Shown: positions 6,571 to 7,860 of the stretch, piece after piece
How positions within the stretch are numbered: the stretch's first letter is position 1
How the letters are laid out: each line of letters starts with the position of its first letter
NCBI GenBank assembly: GCA_025354845.1
Contig: JANXMD010000745.1
Coordinates: 1-7,860 of the forward strand
From: Verrucomicrobiota bacterium
GTDB taxonomy: Bacteria; Verrucomicrobiota; Verrucomicrobiia; Limisphaerales; UBA9464
Length of the DNA: 7,860 nt
Direction of reading: 5' to 3'
Translations under genes and position numbers: made by a program
The notes under the pieces: model-generated
The model's input: only the letters and a program-made list of their open reading frames with translations
The model's database searches: none
What the model was told of the DNA's origin: nothing

Positions 6571-7860
6571 TCAACCGGGCACCGTGGCGGCTTCGATCTT
6601 GTCGATGCGGAAGCGGCGGGTGACGCCTTCGTTGGTGAACTCCACTTCGGTCCCGGCCGGCTTGCTCACGAGGGCTTGCGCCAGTGGCGTGAGATAGCTG
6701 AGAAGGCTCTTGTCGGGATCGCCGTCCCAGGCCCCGACCAGGGTGAATGTCTCGGGGCGGTCGCTGTCGAGATCGGTCAGGGTCACCTTGGTCGCCGGGC
6801 CAACCACGTCCGAGCGAGGGTTGGCAAAGTCGGTGCCACGGGCGCGGCTCATTTGGAGCTCCAGCTCGTGCTTGCGGCGATTCAGGACCTTTTGGGTTTC
6901 CTTGGCCGACTTGTACTCGTGGTTCTCACGGAGGTCGCCATAGCTTCGGGCCAGGGCGATGTCCTTGACGTTGGCCGGGATCTGCTTCTGGACGAGGTCC
7001 TCGTACTCGAGTTTGCGACGCTCGAGGCTGCTCCAGCTGACCAGGAAGGTGTTGTCCTGCTTGGTCTGCTCGCCGGTGATCATACTCTGGATGACCGGAT
7101 ATTGCTTCACGATGCGCGCCAGCAGCGAACGCCTGTCCATGTCGTCGAAGCTCGGCGACAACTGGAGGGCGCGGGTCATGTCACGGATGACGTCGATGTC
7201 CGCGGACTCGATGAGGTCCGGAATCAGTTGCTGATCCTCCAGCACATAGTCTCGGAGGCGGTTGGTCTTCCGCTCGTTGAACTGGTCGCGCTCCATCGCG
7301 GTGAGCATGGCCCGGAAGACCTCCGGGGTGAGCAGGTCGGCAAAGAAATCGCTGCGTTCCTTGCCGAACCAGAGCAGGAGCTCGGTGCTGGCGCCGTGCT
7401 GGCTGATCAGGCGGGCGAGCGTTTCCTTGAGGAGCTGTTCCTTGTTTTCCTGGAGGAGAAGCTTGGCGCATTCGCCCGCCAGCTTGGCCGGGACGTTGTT
7501 AAGCAGGGTCACGATCTGCGCCGGCCACTCGGGGTTGGCGGATTTGTAGGACTCCAGCACGCGACGGTGCTTGGCGGAGGGAATGGCCTCGAACAGCTCG
7601 CGCAAACGCGGATTTTGCGACCAGACCGCGGTCGTGGTGATCTCGTTCTCACCGGCGGGCAGGCCGCCGGCTTCACGAAGCTCTTCGCGGACGAAAATGC
7701 CTTCCAACGCCAGCGATTGCATGGTGTTGACGTGGCTGCCGATGTCGGCGTTGAGCGCCATGATGGCATCGGTCACCACGCTCTTGTCCTGAAGGTCGGG
7801 CAGGCTCTTGAGGATCTCCAAAGCGACGGCCACGCGAGCCTTGAGGCCCTTGGCGGCCTT
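6571..7860 (-). CDS. greA: Long GreA-type transcript cleavage factor with N-terminal helical extension (5' end outside window)
   Basis: GreA factors enter the RNA polymerase secondary channel and stimulate cleavage of backtracked RNA. The visible 429 codons are open to the right edge, so the start lies outside. Residues here count from the GTG at 7833. Residues 1-265 are mostly helical and I recognise no named domain in them. The GreA coiled coil spans about 266-335. Its tip motif GDLRENHEYKSAKE places D300 and E303 at the positions of E. coli GreA D41 and E44, the acidic pair needed for cleavage. The C-terminal FKBP-like GreA/GreB domain covers about 345-415, with LTDLDSDRPETFTLVG and SLLSYLTPLAQAL matching the family. 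Ordinary GreA is about 158 residues, so this protein is far longer. Chlamydial GreA, as I recall it, is similarly extended at the N-terminus. The gene converges on pyk across a shared terminator. The domain call is firm; the role of the extension is unknown. Confidence 0.9.
   Translation of the reverse strand, partial: KAAKGLKARVAVALEILKSLPDLQDKSVVTDAIMALNADIGSHVNTMQSLALEGIFVREELREAGGLPAGENEITTTAVWSQNPRLRELFEAIPSAKHRRVLESYKSANPEWPAQIVTLLNNVPAKLAGECAKLLLQENKEQLLKETLARLISQHGASTELLLWFGKERSDFFADLLTPEVFRAMLTAMERDQFNERKTNRLRDYVLEDQQLIPDLIESADIDVIRDMTRALQLSPSFDDMDRRSLLARIVKQYPVIQSMITGEQTKQDNTFLVSWSSLERRKLEYEDLVQKQIPANVKDIALARSYGDLRENHEYKSAKETQKVLNRRKHELELQMSRARGTDFANPRSDVVGPATKVTLTDLDSDRPETFTLVGAWDGDPDKSLLSYLTPLAQALVSKPAGTEVEFTNEGVTRRFRIDKIEAATVPG

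Overview
This is a GC-rich bacterial window with dense coding and short gaps. It holds five genes and no RNA genes, mobile elements or CRISPR arrays that I can see. The best taxonomic clues are a GreA domain at the C-terminus of a much longer protein (an arrangement I know from chlamydial GreA) and a pyruvate kinase with an ATHLLESM variant of the usual ATQMLESM motif. Together they suggest the Planctomycetota-Verrucomicrobiota-Chlamydiota group, most likely a verrucomicrobium. This is inference; no marker gene in the window proves it.

Positions 1-4968 (+ strand) form a tight signalling operon of three proteins. The first is a membrane-bound hybrid histidine kinase, cut by the left edge of the window, that carries two complete kinase modules around a central receiver domain. 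The second and third are soluble proteins that each pair an N-terminal receiver with a C-terminal kinase-like ATPase domain. In the second, the expected phospho-acceptor histidine is glutamine and the ATP-binding motifs are degenerate. In the third, the ATPase motifs look intact but no histidine box can be found. The gaps are 18 and 10 bases, so co-transcription is likely. No DNA-binding, cyclic-di-GMP or other classical output domain occurs in the three proteins, so the effector must lie outside the window or work by protein contact.

Positions 5065-6477 (+ strand) encode a full-length pyruvate kinase, after a 96-base gap with no clear promoter or terminator. Catalytic residues are present, but the residues that usually separate potassium-dependent from potassium-independent enzymes are a mixture.

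Positions 6571-7860 (- strand) encode the C-terminal part of the long GreA-type transcript cleavage factor, which runs off the right edge. It converges on pyruvate kinase, and the 93-base gap between them holds a strong hairpin that should terminate both genes.

The most interesting content is the three-protein phosphorelay with one probable pseudokinase and one histidine-less kinase-like partner.
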